DNA of 6,304 nt from DASYSL01 sp036003365 (GCA_036003365.1 DASYSL010000153.1:1-6304); one strand, 5' to 3'. Positions 1 to 6,017 are shown, counted from the stretch's first letter. The notes: a model not told the origin generated them from the letters alone. Numbers and translations are program-made.

Positions 1-1596
1 TACACCCCGCCCGAGATCTCCGCGATGATCCTGACCGCGCTGAAGGAGTCGGCCGAGGCATACCTCGGCGAGAAGGTCGACCGCGCGGTCATCACTGTGC
101 CGGCCTACTTCAACGACAGCCAGCGGCAGGCGACCAAGGACGCCGGCCGCGTCGCCGGCCTCGACGTGAAGCGCATCGTCAACGAGCCGACCGCGGCGGC
201 GCTCGCCTACGGTCTCGACAAGAAGGCCAACGAGAAGGTCGCGGTGTTCGACCTCGGCGGCGGCACGTTCGACATTTCGATCCTCGAGATCGGCGACGGC
301 GTCTTCGAGGTGCGCTCGACCAACGGCGACACCCATCTCGGCGGCGACGACTTCGACCAGAAGATCATCGACTGGCTCGCGACCGAGTTCCAGCGCACCG
401 AGGGCATCGATCTCCGCAAGGACCCGATGGCGCTCCAGCGCCTGAAGGAGGCGGCGGAGAAGGCCAAGTGCGAGCTGTCCACCCTGGTTTCGACGGACAT
501 CAACCTACCGTTCATCACCGCCGACGCCAGCGGCCCCAAGCACCTGAACGTCACGATCACTCGCGCCACGTTCGAGAAGCTGGTGGACGACCTCGTCGAG
601 CGCACGGTTGGCCCCTGCCAGCAGGCGCTCACCGACGCAGGACTCAAGCCCGCGGACATCGATGAGGTGGTGCTGGTCGGCGGCTCGACGCGCATCCCGA
701 AGGTGCAGGAGCGCGTGAAGCAGCTGTTCGGCAAGGAGCCGCACAAGGGCGTGAACCCGGACGAGGTGGTGGCGGTGGGCGCGGCCATCCAGGCCGGCGT
801 CCTGGCGGGCGACGTGCGTGACGTCGTGCTGCTCGACGTGACGCCGCTTTCGCTGGGCGTCGAGACGCTCGGAGGCGTGAGCACCAAGCTCATCGAGCGC
901 AACACGACCATCCCGACCAAGAAGAGCCAGGTCTTCTCGACGGCGTCGGACAACCAGCCGCAGGTGGAGATCAACGTGCTCCAGGGCGAGCGCGAGATGG
1001 CGCGCGACAACCGGAGCCTCGGACGCTTCTTCTTGGACGGCATCGCGCCCGCGCCGCGCGGCCGGCCGCAGATCGAGGTGACGTTCGACATCGACGCCAA
1101 CGGCATCCTGCACGTGGGCGCCAAGGACAAGGCCACGGGCAAGGAGCAGTCGATCCGCATCGAGGCGTCGAGCGGACTCTCGAAGAACGACGTCGAGCGC
1201 ATGGTCGACGAGGCCAAGTCGCACGCCGAGGAGGACAAGAAGCGCCGCGAGTCGGTGGAGCTGCGCAATGAGGCCGACCAGCGAATCTACCAGGCCGAGA
1301 GCCTGCTCAAGGACCACGGCGACAAGATCGACTCGGCCGAGAAGGCGACGCTCGAGGCCGCGGTCGGACGCGTGCGCGAGGCTCTCAAGGGATCGGACGA
1401 CAACGAGCTCATGAGCGCCGTCACGGCACTCGACCAGGCCGCGTCCAAGGCGGGCGAGAAGATGTACCAAGCCGCCGGCGCCGCGTCGGAACCTGGCGCC
1501 GGACCGCAGGGTCCGGAGGGTCCGGCTGGCGGCGCGCCGCCCCCCGGAAAGAAGGGCGATGGCGCGGTGGATGCCGATTTCGAGGTCGTGAATTAG
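1..1596 (+). CDS. dnaK: DnaK (Hsp70) molecular chaperone, 5' end cut off by window
   Basis: This is the ATP-dependent cytosolic Hsp70 chaperone, which binds exposed hydrophobic peptides together with DnaJ and GrpE. The reading frame is open from base 1, giving 531 residues; by comparison with the roughly 640-residue family about 105-110 N-terminal residues are missing. The first ATG in view (base 25) is internal and is not the start. Visible Hsp70 landmarks are VPAYFNDSQRQATKDA and NEPTAAALAYG, the second Hsp70 signature DLGGGTFD (fragment residues 84-91), the third signature VVLVGGSTRIP (223-233), the interdomain linker and start of the substrate-binding domain VVLLDVTPLSLGVETLGG (from about 275), and then the alpha-helical lid. 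The last ~39 residues are a Gly/Pro/Ala-rich disordered tail with a short collagen-like GPQ-GPE-GPA run, ending DADFEVVN. The position of the acidic terminal motif is kept, but it is not the common EEVK(D). A terminator follows directly, and no dnaJ is downstream within the window. Confidence 0.98.
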   Translation, partial: YTPPEISAMILTALKESAEAYLGEKVDRAVITVPAYFNDSQRQATKDAGRVAGLDVKRIVNEPTAAALAYGLDKKANEKVAVFDLGGGTFDISILEIGDGVFEVRSTNGDTHLGGDDFDQKIIDWLATEFQRTEGIDLRKDPMALQRLKEAAEKAKCELSTLVSTDINLPFITADASGPKHLNVTITRATFEKLVDDLVERTVGPCQQALTDAGLKPADIDEVVLVGGSTRIPKVQERVKQLFGKEPHKGVNPDEVVAVGAAIQAGVLAGDVRDVVLLDVTPLSLGVETLGGVSTKLIERNTTIPTKKSQVFSTASDNQPQVEINVLQGEREMARDNRSLGRFFLDGIAPAPRGRPQIEVTFDIDANGILHVGAKDKATGKEQSIRIEASSGLSKNDVERMVDEAKSHAEEDKKRRESVELRNEADQRIYQAESLLKDHGDKIDSAEKATLEAAVGRVREALKGSDDNELMSAVTALDQAASKAGEKMYQAAGAASEPGAGPQGPEGPAGGAPPPGKKGDGAVDADFEVVN

Positions 1597-1612
1597 GGAG
1601 TTCAGGCAGGCC

Positions 1613-1651
1613 AAAAGAGGGCCGGTCCGGATGGGCCGCCCCTCCTGTTTT
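1613..1651 (+). terminator. Intrinsic terminator after dnaK, possibly bidirectional
   Basis: The arms 1617-1628 and 1633-1644 pair over 12 positions with one C-C mismatch and one G-U pair, closed by a GGAT loop. The hairpin is flanked by AAAA at 1613-1616 and by TTTT at 1648-1651. It starts about 20 bases after the dnaK stop codon, the expected place for dnaK termination. Because the A run mirrors the T run, the same hairpin could also stop minus-strand transcripts reading through from the dehydrogenase gene. Confidence 0.65.
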
Positions 1652-1691
1652 CCAGAAGCAAGCTCCATTCTAACTTGGGTTTACCTAGAGT

Positions 1692-1934
1692 TTGCGCCCT
1701 GAGGCCATCCGCTGCGGAACAACCCTCATCCAATGCGGTAAGTGAGAGCGAAGGACCCACCCGGAAAGGATTCCGGTGGGGTCCGCCAAGCAGAAAGCTC
1801 CCTGGGGTGCGCGTGTGACCCCCGCAAGGGGACGTCTCCCGGACTCACGGTTTGGGGCAGACGACCAACACGGTTCACATGGGGAGCTTTCATCGTGAGA
1901 GCCCGGGGCACCCGCGCCCGGGCTCTCTTTTTTT
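1692..1934 (+). ncRNA. Unidentified structured RNA candidate between dnaK and wbpA
   Basis: This stretch has no protein gene that I can support but is rich in stable pairings. Tgagg 1700-1704 pairs with cctca 1723-1727 around a small hairpin. A long hairpin at 1753-1784 pairs GGACCC with GGGTCC and CCGGAA with TTCCGG around an AGGA loop. A closed domain is formed by GAAAGCTCCC (1793-1802) with its exact complement at 1882-1891. Inside that domain GTGTGA (1813-1818) pairs with TCACAT (1875-1880), enclosing a CCCC-GCAA-GGGG hairpin (1820-1831) and a second hairpin based on CGTCT/AGACG (1833-1863), so it looks like a three-way junction. A strong terminator ends it. I do not recognise a family: hallmark sequences of RNase P, tmRNA and SRP RNA are not evident, and the shape is not the long rod of 6S RNA. 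No clear promoter is visible; the AT-richer segment 1666-1691 is the likeliest site. The left boundary is a guess. The alternative is a long dnaK 3' UTR. Confidence 0.4.
1897..1934 (+). terminator. Strong intrinsic terminator ending the + strand RNA
   Basis: GAGAGCCCGGG (1897-1907) pairs perfectly with CCCGGGCTCTC (1917-1927), closed by a 9-base loop and followed at once by seven T residues (1928-1934). On the minus strand the hairpin is preceded by A residues and not followed by T, so it acts only on + strand transcripts. It cannot serve the dehydrogenase gene, which reads in the other direction and stops at 1937. It must end either a stand-alone RNA or read-through from dnaK. Confidence 0.88.
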
Positions 1935-1936
1935 CG

Positions 1937-3232
1937 CTACAGCCGGATGATCTTTGGCGAGCGTTTGCCCTTGAACGCGTTCCGCGTGTCCACGATGGCG
2001 CGCGAGGCGCGCAGGATGAGGGAGTAATCGAAATCGCGGTGCGCGGCCGCCAGCACCACGCAGTCGGCCCGCTTGAGCCGCGCGGCCGTGAGGGGCACGG
2101 CCTTCATGCGGCGGCCGAGGAGATCGAGCCCGGGCACGTGCGGGTCCGCGTACTCGACCTTGGCACCCATCTCGAGCAGGAGCTCCATGACATCGAGCGA
2201 CGGGCTCTCGCGGACGTCGTCGATATTGGCCTTGTAGGCCACGCCCAGGACGAGAATGCGCGAGCCGTTCACGCCGCGCTTGCGCTGGTTCAAGGACTGC
2301 ACGACGCGCCGCACCACGTGCTCCGGCATCTTGCCGTTCACCTCGCCGGCCAGCTCGATGAAGCGGGCCTCGAAGCCGGCGCTGCGCGCCTTCCACGAGA
2401 GATAGAACGGGTCGACCGGAATGCAGTGGCCGCCGAGCCCCGGGCCCGGATAGAAGGGCATGAACCCGAACGGTTTGGTGGCCGCCGCGTCGATCACCTC
2501 CCAGGTGTCGATGCCCAGGCGCTCGCACAGAAGAGCGGTCTCGTTGGCGAGACCGATGTTCACGCTGCGGAACGTGTTCTCGAGCAGCTTCACCATCTCG
2601 GCCACGCGCGTCGACGACACCGGAATGACGCGATCCATGACCTGGCCGTAGAGTGCGGCGGCGGCTTGCGTGCAGTGGGGCGTGATGCCGCCCACCACCT
2701 TGGGGATGTTCCGCGTCTGGAAATCGGGATTGCCGGGATCCACGCGCTCGGGCGAGAAGGCGAGGAAGAAGTCCTTGCCCACCTTGAGGCCTGTCTTCTC
2801 GAGCAACGGCAGGATCAGCTCATCCGTAGTGCCCGGATAGGTCGTGCTTTCGAGCACGACGAGCTCGTCCTTGTGGAGATAGCGCGCCACCTGCTCGGAC
2901 GCGGAAACGACGTACGACATGTCCGGGTCACGCGTCTTCGACAAGGGCGTGGGCACGCAGATGCTGACGGCGCCGCAGCGGCGCAGCACCGAGAAATCGG
3001 TGGTGGGCTTGAGACGTCCTTGGCGCACGAGCGGCGCCAGGTCGGCTGTGGGCACGTCCTGGATGTAGGACTGTCCGCGCGCAAGACGGGCGATGCGCTT
3101 TTCATCGATGTCGATGCCGAAGACGGGGAAGCCGGCGCGGGCGAACTCCACGGCGAGAGGCAGGCCGACATAGCCCTGCCCGATCACGGCGACCGGCGTG
3201 GTTCGCCGTGCAAAACGCTCCACTAGCGTCAT
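1937..3232 (-). CDS. wbpA: UDP-N-acetyl-D-glucosamine 6-dehydrogenase, WbpA type
   Basis: This cytosolic NAD-dependent enzyme oxidises C6 of a UDP-HexNAc twice to give the uronic acid used in O-antigen or capsule synthesis. From the chosen start it has 431 residues, close to Pseudomonas WbpA (about 436). An N-terminal Rossmann domain carries GQGYVGLP (18-25). VPTPLSKTRDPDMS (93-106) and ESTTYPGTT (128-136) belong to the first domain and FSPERVDPGNP (159-169) follows. The middle domain has MVKLLEN (213-219, catalytic Lys) and PGPGLGGHCIPVDPFY (262-277) with the nucleophile Cys270. The C-terminal UDP-binding domain has RESPSLDVMELL and YADPHVP. PGPGLGGHCIPVDPFYLSWKA and the surrounding sequence resemble WbpA more than UDP-glucose dehydrogenase; a UDP-ManNAc dehydrogenase is the main alternative. 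I chose the ATG at 3230-3232 because it has GGAG five bases upstream and matches the family N-terminus; an in-frame TTG at 3292 sits against the predicted -10 box. It stands alone, with no polysaccharide genes adjacent. Confidence 0.93.
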   Translation of the reverse strand: MTLVERFARRTTPVAVIGQGYVGLPLAVEFARAGFPVFGIDIDEKRIARLARGQSYIQDVPTADLAPLVRQGRLKPTTDFSVLRRCGAVSICVPTPLSKTRDPDMSYVVSASEQVARYLHKDELVVLESTTYPGTTDELILPLLEKTGLKVGKDFFLAFSPERVDPGNPDFQTRNIPKVVGGITPHCTQAAAALYGQVMDRVIPVSSTRVAEMVKLLENTFRSVNIGLANETALLCERLGIDTWEVIDAAATKPFGFMPFYPGPGLGGHCIPVDPFYLSWKARSAGFEARFIELAGEVNGKMPEHVVRRVVQSLNQRKRGVNGSRILVLGVAYKANIDDVRESPSLDVMELLLEMGAKVEYADPHVPGLDLLGRRMKAVPLTAARLKRADCVVLAAAHRDFDYSLILRASRAIVDTRNAFKGKRSPKIIRL

Positions 3233-3237
3233 GAAGG

Positions 3238-3241
3238 CTCC
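3238..3241 (-). promoter_or_regulatory. Shine-Dalgarno site that sets the wbpA start
   Basis: On the minus strand GGAG lies five bases before the ATG at 3232. The upstream in-frame TTG at 3292 has no comparable site. This is the main reason for the 431-residue model instead of a 451-residue one. Confidence 0.65.
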
Positions 3242-3293
3242 GGAAAGGGTGCGATCGATGCGTGGGATGGCGCGAAGCCGATGATTCGACAAG

Positions 3294-3323
3294 AGGATAG
3301 CAGAAGGCGGGGAAAGCGGTCAC
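3294..3323 (-). promoter_or_regulatory. Predicted sigma70-type promoter of wbpA
   Basis: Read on the minus strand, GTGACC (3323-3318) is followed after 18 bases by TATCCT (3299-3294). Each box matches the consensus at four of six positions. The expected start of transcription near 3287 leaves a leader of about 55 bases before the ATG at 3232, and would exclude the TTG at 3292 as start codon. Confidence 0.5.
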
Positions 3324-3420
3324 GGCGCCGCCCGAGCCGTCTGTCTGCCGACGCCAAACTGCCGCCGGGCCGGCACGAGTTTTCTCGCGCCGGGGTGATG
3401 ATTTTCCTGCCGCCTTTTCG

Positions 3421-3450
3421 TTGACACTCCGCGCGCGCCGCGCCTAGTCT
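3421..3450 (+). promoter_or_regulatory. Predicted sigma70-type promoter upstream of the FAH-family gene
   Basis: A perfect TTGACA box (3421-3426) is followed after 18 bases by TAGTCT (3445-3450). The spacer is a pure CG-type run (ctccgcgcgcgccgcgcc). Transcription should start near 3457, about 165 bases before the start codon of the next gene. It is divergent from the wbpA promoter, with about 100 bases between the two -35 boxes. Confidence 0.65.
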
Positions 3451-3456
3451 GCGTTT

Positions 3457-3620
3457 GCAAGCGAAGCGAGGTTCGCTGTCTTCGCTGTGCCACGAACGAC
3501 CCACGCCAACTTTGAGCCTAAGCGGACGTGCCATAGCCTCTTGGGTGCGGGTTTCGTTTCGGGCACGGTCAACGACGGAGAACCTCCTTCGTTTTCTCCT
3601 CCCGCGGAGATCCACTTTTC
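3457..3620 (+). promoter_or_regulatory. Long structured leader of the FAH-family gene
   Basis: No protein gene is credible between the promoter and the TTG at 3621. Three hairpins are visible. The first pairs AGCGAAG (3460-3466) with CTTCGCT (3480-3486), across a direct repeat of TTCGCTGT (3472-3479, 3481-3488). The second pairs 3571-3580 with 3584-3593 (nine of ten positions, loop AAC) and is followed by a short T run, so it could be a weak terminator or attenuator. The third pairs TCTCC (3595-3599) with GGAGA (3606-3610), which would mask the only Shine-Dalgarno-like sequence before the start. I recognise no riboswitch class. The remaining stretch 3324-3420 between the two promoters shows nothing further. 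Confidence 0.35.
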
Positions 3621-4403
3621 TTGTCCGATCTCTCCTGGTTCGCTCGTATCGCTCTGCCACGCGGTGCCGTGTACGCGCGCCGTGACGGCGACACGCTGAT
3701 CGTGCTCGATCGTGCGCCCTGGGAAGACGCGCGCGAGACCGGCGAGCGGGTGCCCGTCACGACCACGCGGCTCCTCGTTCCCTGCGTGCCCACCAAGATC
3801 GTGTGCGTCGGCCTCAATTACGCGATGCACGTTGCCGAGAGCACGACAGGCGCGATCCAGGCGCCCGAAGAGCCCATGCTCTTCTTCAAGCCGCCTTCGG
3901 CGCTCGTCGCCCAAGGCGAGCCCATCGTGATTCCCGATGGCGTGGGGCGCGTCGACCACGAAGTCGAGATGGCGGTCGTGATCGGCACGCGCCTGACGCG
4001 CGGCTCCCTGGAGGAGGCGCGGCGCGCCATCTTTGGCGTCACCGCACTCAACGACGTCTCGGCCCGCGTCCTGCAGAAGAAAGACGGGCAGTGGGGCCGG
4101 GCGAAGGGCTTCGACACCTTCTGTCCGCTCGGCCCGGGCATCGCCCGCGGCCTCGATGCCGACGTGCTGCACCTGAGCGCGCGCGTGAACGGCGAGTTAC
4201 GGCAGGAGGGAACGACGCGCGATCTCCTGGTCAAGAGCGCCGAGCTGGTCTCTTTCGTGTCCCGCGTCATGACGCTCGAGCCGGGCGACGTGATCTCCAC
4301 CGGGACGCCCGCCGGCGTGGGCCCGCTCGTCCCCGGCGACACGGTCGAGATCGAGGTCGAGGGCGTGGGCCGGCTGGCCAATCCGGTGCGCGGCGCTTCG
4401 TAA
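3621..4403 (+). CDS. Fumarylacetoacetate hydrolase-family protein
   Basis: This is a metal-dependent C-C bond hydrolase, isomerase or decarboxylase of the FAH superfamily, of 260 residues. A short N-terminal domain (about 1-50, with GAVYARRDGDTLIVLD) precedes the FAH core that begins KIVCVGLNYAMH (59-70). The metal ligands fit E114 and E116 in DHEVEMAVVIG and D145 in NDVSAR. K162 in AKGFDTF and the conserved GTPAGVG (228-234) are in place, so the active site looks intact. Family members act as 2-hydroxyhepta-2,4-diene-1,7-dioate isomerase, acylpyruvase or oxaloacetate decarboxylase; the substrate cannot be told from this sequence, and no aromatic-degradation genes are adjacent. The start is TTG at 3621, chosen because SWFARIALPRGAVY matches the usual N-terminus. 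Its GGAG (3606-3609) is rather far upstream, at 11 bases. Ends 69 bases before the sigma factor gene, which has its own promoter. Confidence 0.93.
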   Translation: MSDLSWFARIALPRGAVYARRDGDTLIVLDRAPWEDARETGERVPVTTTRLLVPCVPTKIVCVGLNYAMHVAESTTGAIQAPEEPMLFFKPPSALVAQGEPIVIPDGVGRVDHEVEMAVVIGTRLTRGSLEEARRAIFGVTALNDVSARVLQKKDGQWGRAKGFDTFCPLGPGIARGLDADVLHLSARVNGELRQEGTTRDLLVKSAELVSFVSRVMTLEPGDVISTGTPAGVGPLVPGDTVEIEVEGVGRLANPVRGAS

Positions 4404-4416
4404 TCGCCGAGTCCGT

Positions 4417-4445
4417 TTGACCCTCCTTCTCCCCGCCCGTATGGT
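4417..4445 (+). promoter_or_regulatory. Predicted promoter of the ECF sigma factor gene
   Basis: TTGACC (4417-4422) and TATGGT (4440-4445) are separated by 17 bases, matching the sigma70 consensus at five and four of six positions. Transcription should start near 4452, giving a leader of about 20 bases. A 10 bp palindrome, CTTCGCGAAG (4451-4460), covers the predicted start; a palindrome of this length is expected by chance several times in such a window, so it is only a weak operator candidate. Confidence 0.55.
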
Positions 4446-4463
4446 GGGGGCTTCGCGAAGGCT

Positions 4464-4468
4464 GGAGG
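4464..4468 (+). promoter_or_regulatory. Shine-Dalgarno site of the sigma factor gene
   Basis: GGAGG lies four bases before the ATG at 4473. The match to the 16S tail is full and the spacing slightly short; it fixes the start codon. Confidence 0.7.
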
Positions 4469-4472
4469 CTGT

Positions 4473-5165
4473 ATGGCGGAAGCGGACAAGTCGCGCGAGA
4501 AGGCGGCCGAGGAGGGGCACCGCTCGGACGGCTCGAGCCTTTCGAGCCTGCCCGACGCGGAGTTGGTGACGCGCGCCCAGGGCGGCGAGACCCACGCCTT
4601 CGACGTGCTCGCCGAGCGCTACGCCGACAAGGTCCACCGCCTCACCTATCGCGTGCTGCGCAACGAAGAGGACGCCCAGGACGCGCTTCAGGAAGCGTTC
4701 CTCTCCGCCTACCGCAACCTCGGGCGCTTCGAGGGCAAGTCGACCTTTTCCACCTGGCTCTATCGCGTGGCCATGAACGCCGCACTCATGAAGCGGCGCA
4801 AGCGCCGCGAGGGCATGGTGTCCCTCGAGGAGCCGCGCGACCGCGAGGAAGGCCAGATCACGCTCCAGCTCGCCGACTGGGGCCGCGGTCCCATCGAGGA
4901 GACGCTCAACGACGAGCTGCGCGACGCGCTCGAGCTCGCCGTCCAGTCGCTGCCGGAAGATCTGGCGCAGGTGTTCCTGCTGCGCGAGGTGGAAGGCATG
5001 TCGAACGCGGAGGCCTCGGAGATCCTGGAGCTTTCGGTGCCGGCGGTGAAGTCGCGCCTGCACCGCGCGCGCGTCGCCCTGCGCGACTACCTGAACCGCT
5101 TCTTCGCCGATCGCGCGGCGCGCGAGCGCTCGAGCACGGACCACGCGCCTCGGTCGCTGGACTGA
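4473..5165 (+). CDS. ECF-type RNA polymerase sigma factor (RpoE-like)
   Basis: This is an alternative sigma factor that directs core RNA polymerase to a specific promoter set; length is 230 residues, slightly longer than typical ECF factors (about 170-200). An acidic, Ser-rich N-terminal segment (1-25) precedes region 2 (about 41-110), with HAFDVLAERYADKVHRLTYRV, the core-binding NEEDAQDALQEAFLSAYR, and FSTWLYRVAMNAALMKRRKRR, which includes the -10 recognition part. A linker (about 111-150) is followed by region 4 (about 155-208), with LPEDLAQVFLLREVEGMSNAEASEILELSVPAVKSRLHRAR, the helix-turn-helix that contacts the -35 element. A charged C-terminal tail of about 20 residues follows. No anti-sigma gene lies next to it: the downstream gene is convergent and the upstream one is metabolic. 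Control may therefore be by its own promoter or by a partner encoded elsewhere. Its target promoters are not visible here. Confidence 0.95.
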   Translation: MAEADKSREKAAEEGHRSDGSSLSSLPDAELVTRAQGGETHAFDVLAERYADKVHRLTYRVLRNEEDAQDALQEAFLSAYRNLGRFEGKSTFSTWLYRVAMNAALMKRRKRREGMVSLEEPRDREEGQITLQLADWGRGPIEETLNDELRDALELAVQSLPEDLAQVFLLREVEGMSNAEASEILELSVPAVKSRLHRARVALRDYLNRFFADRAARERSSTDHAPRSLD

Positions 5166-5167
5166 CC

Positions 5168-5187
5168 GGCCGCGTGATCGGCCTTCT
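5168..5187 (+). terminator. Weak hairpin between convergent genes
   Basis: GGCCG (5168-5172) pairs with CGGCC (5179-5183) around a six-base loop, followed by TTCT. It sits in the 20-base gap between the sigma factor stop and the uppP stop. The stem is short and the T run poor, so termination here is only possible. Confidence 0.22.
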
Positions 5188-5980
5188 AGCCCCGCACCAC
5201 GATCAACACCACGACGAACGCGGCGAGCGCCAGACGATAGACGGCGAAAGGCACGAACGATCCCCGGCTCAGATAGCGCAGCAGGAAGGCGATGGCGAAA
5301 CCGCCCGAAATCGCCGCGGCCACGAGGCCGACGAGCGTGGTGCCCGGATCGCCGTGCACGATCTTGGGCAGCTCCTTGAGCCCGGCGCCGAAGATGATCG
5401 GGGCGGAGAGCAAGAACGAGTAGCGCGCGGCAGCGGGTCGCGGCAGCCCGGCCCAGAGGCCCGCGATCATGGTGATGCCGCTCCGCGAGGTGCCGGGCAC
5501 GAGCGCCAAAGCCTGCGCGCAGCCGATGGCGATGGCCGCCCCCCAGCCCGGCGTGGCGCTGTCGTCGCCGCTTCGCGCGCGCCGGTCGGCGATCCACATC
5601 ACGACGCCGACCACGGCCAGCATGGTGGCGATGATCCACGGCGCTCGGAGCACGCGATCGGCGTAATCCTCGAGCAGCACGCCGGCGATGGCGGCCGGGA
5701 CGGTGCCGGCGATGAGCTTGCCCAAGAGCACGGTCTCGTCGTTGAGGCGGCGCTCGAGGAGGGCGCGCAGCGCGCCGGCCGCGAGCTTCAGCCATTCGCG
5801 CCAGAAGTAGATCAGGAGTGCCACCAGCGTGCCCCAGTGCAGCGCCACGTCGAACGCAAGACCGGGATCCTTCCAGCCGAACACCCAGGGAAAGAGCGCG
5901 AGGTGCGCCGAGCTCGAAACCGGGAGGAATTCCGTGAGGCCCTGCACGACACCGAGAATCGCCGCTTGAGCGAGGGTCAT
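5186..5980 (-). CDS. uppP: Undecaprenyl-diphosphate phosphatase UppP (BacA)
   Basis: This integral membrane enzyme removes a phosphate from undecaprenyl diphosphate so the lipid carrier can re-enter peptidoglycan and polysaccharide synthesis; extra copies give bacitracin resistance. It has 264 residues, close to the E. coli protein (273). The first family motif is GLTEFLPVSSSAHL (14-27), with E17 and H26 as the expected catalytic residues; Q13 replaces one Glu of E. coli, a common family variant. The second motif is PGTSRSGIT (162-170) with R166. Several hydrophobic segments run to the C-terminus, ending VYRLALAAFVVVLIVVRG. The start at 5980 matches the usual MSLLQAIILG-type N-terminus. There is no Shine-Dalgarno sequence before it, nor before an in-frame ATG at 5998 that would add six residues; the open frame continuing to 6271 is a shadow of murJ. 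It converges on the sigma factor gene and is divergent from murJ. Confidence 0.95.
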   Translation of the reverse strand: MTLAQAAILGVVQGLTEFLPVSSSAHLALFPWVFGWKDPGLAFDVALHWGTLVALLIYFWREWLKLAAGALRALLERRLNDETVLLGKLIAGTVPAAIAGVLLEDYADRVLRAPWIIATMLAVVGVVMWIADRRARSGDDSATPGWGAAIAIGCAQALALVPGTSRSGITMIAGLWAGLPRPAAARYSFLLSAPIIFGAGLKELPKIVHGDPGTTLVGLVAAAISGGFAIAFLLRYLSRGSFVPFAVYRLALAAFVVVLIVVRG

Positions 5981-5988
5981 GGGCCGGG

Positions 5989-6017
5989 ACGCTAGCATGC
6001 CGTCCGCGGACGGACAA
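5989..6017 (-). promoter_or_regulatory. Candidate uppP promoter giving a leaderless transcript
   Basis: On the minus strand TTGTCC (6017-6012) and TAGCGT (5994-5989) are 17 bases apart. The matches are moderate (four and three of six). Only eight bases separate the -10 box from the uppP ATG, so transcription would start at or within a few bases of the start codon. That agrees with the missing Shine-Dalgarno sequence but is otherwise unproven. Confidence 0.35.

Noticed and set aside
505..1668. Long minus-strand frame antisense to dnaK
   Set aside because: Leu/Arg/His-rich complement frame of a conserved gene; antisense open frames are expected at this GC content.
1726..1911. 61-codon minus-strand open frame in the dnaK-wbpA intergenic region
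   Set aside because: No Shine-Dalgarno support or family resemblance, and the region is better explained by RNA pairing and the + strand terminator.
1692..1934. 6S, SRP, RNase P or tmRNA identity for the structured RNA
   Set aside because: No SRP GGAAGGGAGCA-like loop, no RNase P GAGGAAAGTCC-type core, no CCA end of tmRNA, and no long rod with central bubble; only a covariance model search could settle it.
1742..3226. A 494-codon + strand open frame covering the ncRNA candidate and most of wbpA
   Set aside because: It is antisense to a clear WbpA homologue, rich in His/Arg/Ala typical of complement frames in GC-rich DNA, and matches no family I know.
3398..3424. Tiny open frame ATG ATT TTC ... 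TGA before the FAH promoter
   Set aside because: Eight codons, lies upstream of the predicted transcription start, and has no supporting context.
4431..4449. CCCCGCC/GGTGGGG hairpin after the FAH gene as a terminator
   Set aside because: No T run follows and it overlaps the predicted -10 box of the sigma gene promoter.
4197..6017. A 606-codon minus-strand open frame over the sigma factor and uppP genes
   Set aside because: It is antisense to the sigma gene and out of frame with uppP; composition is Arg/Ala/His-rich and no domain is seen.
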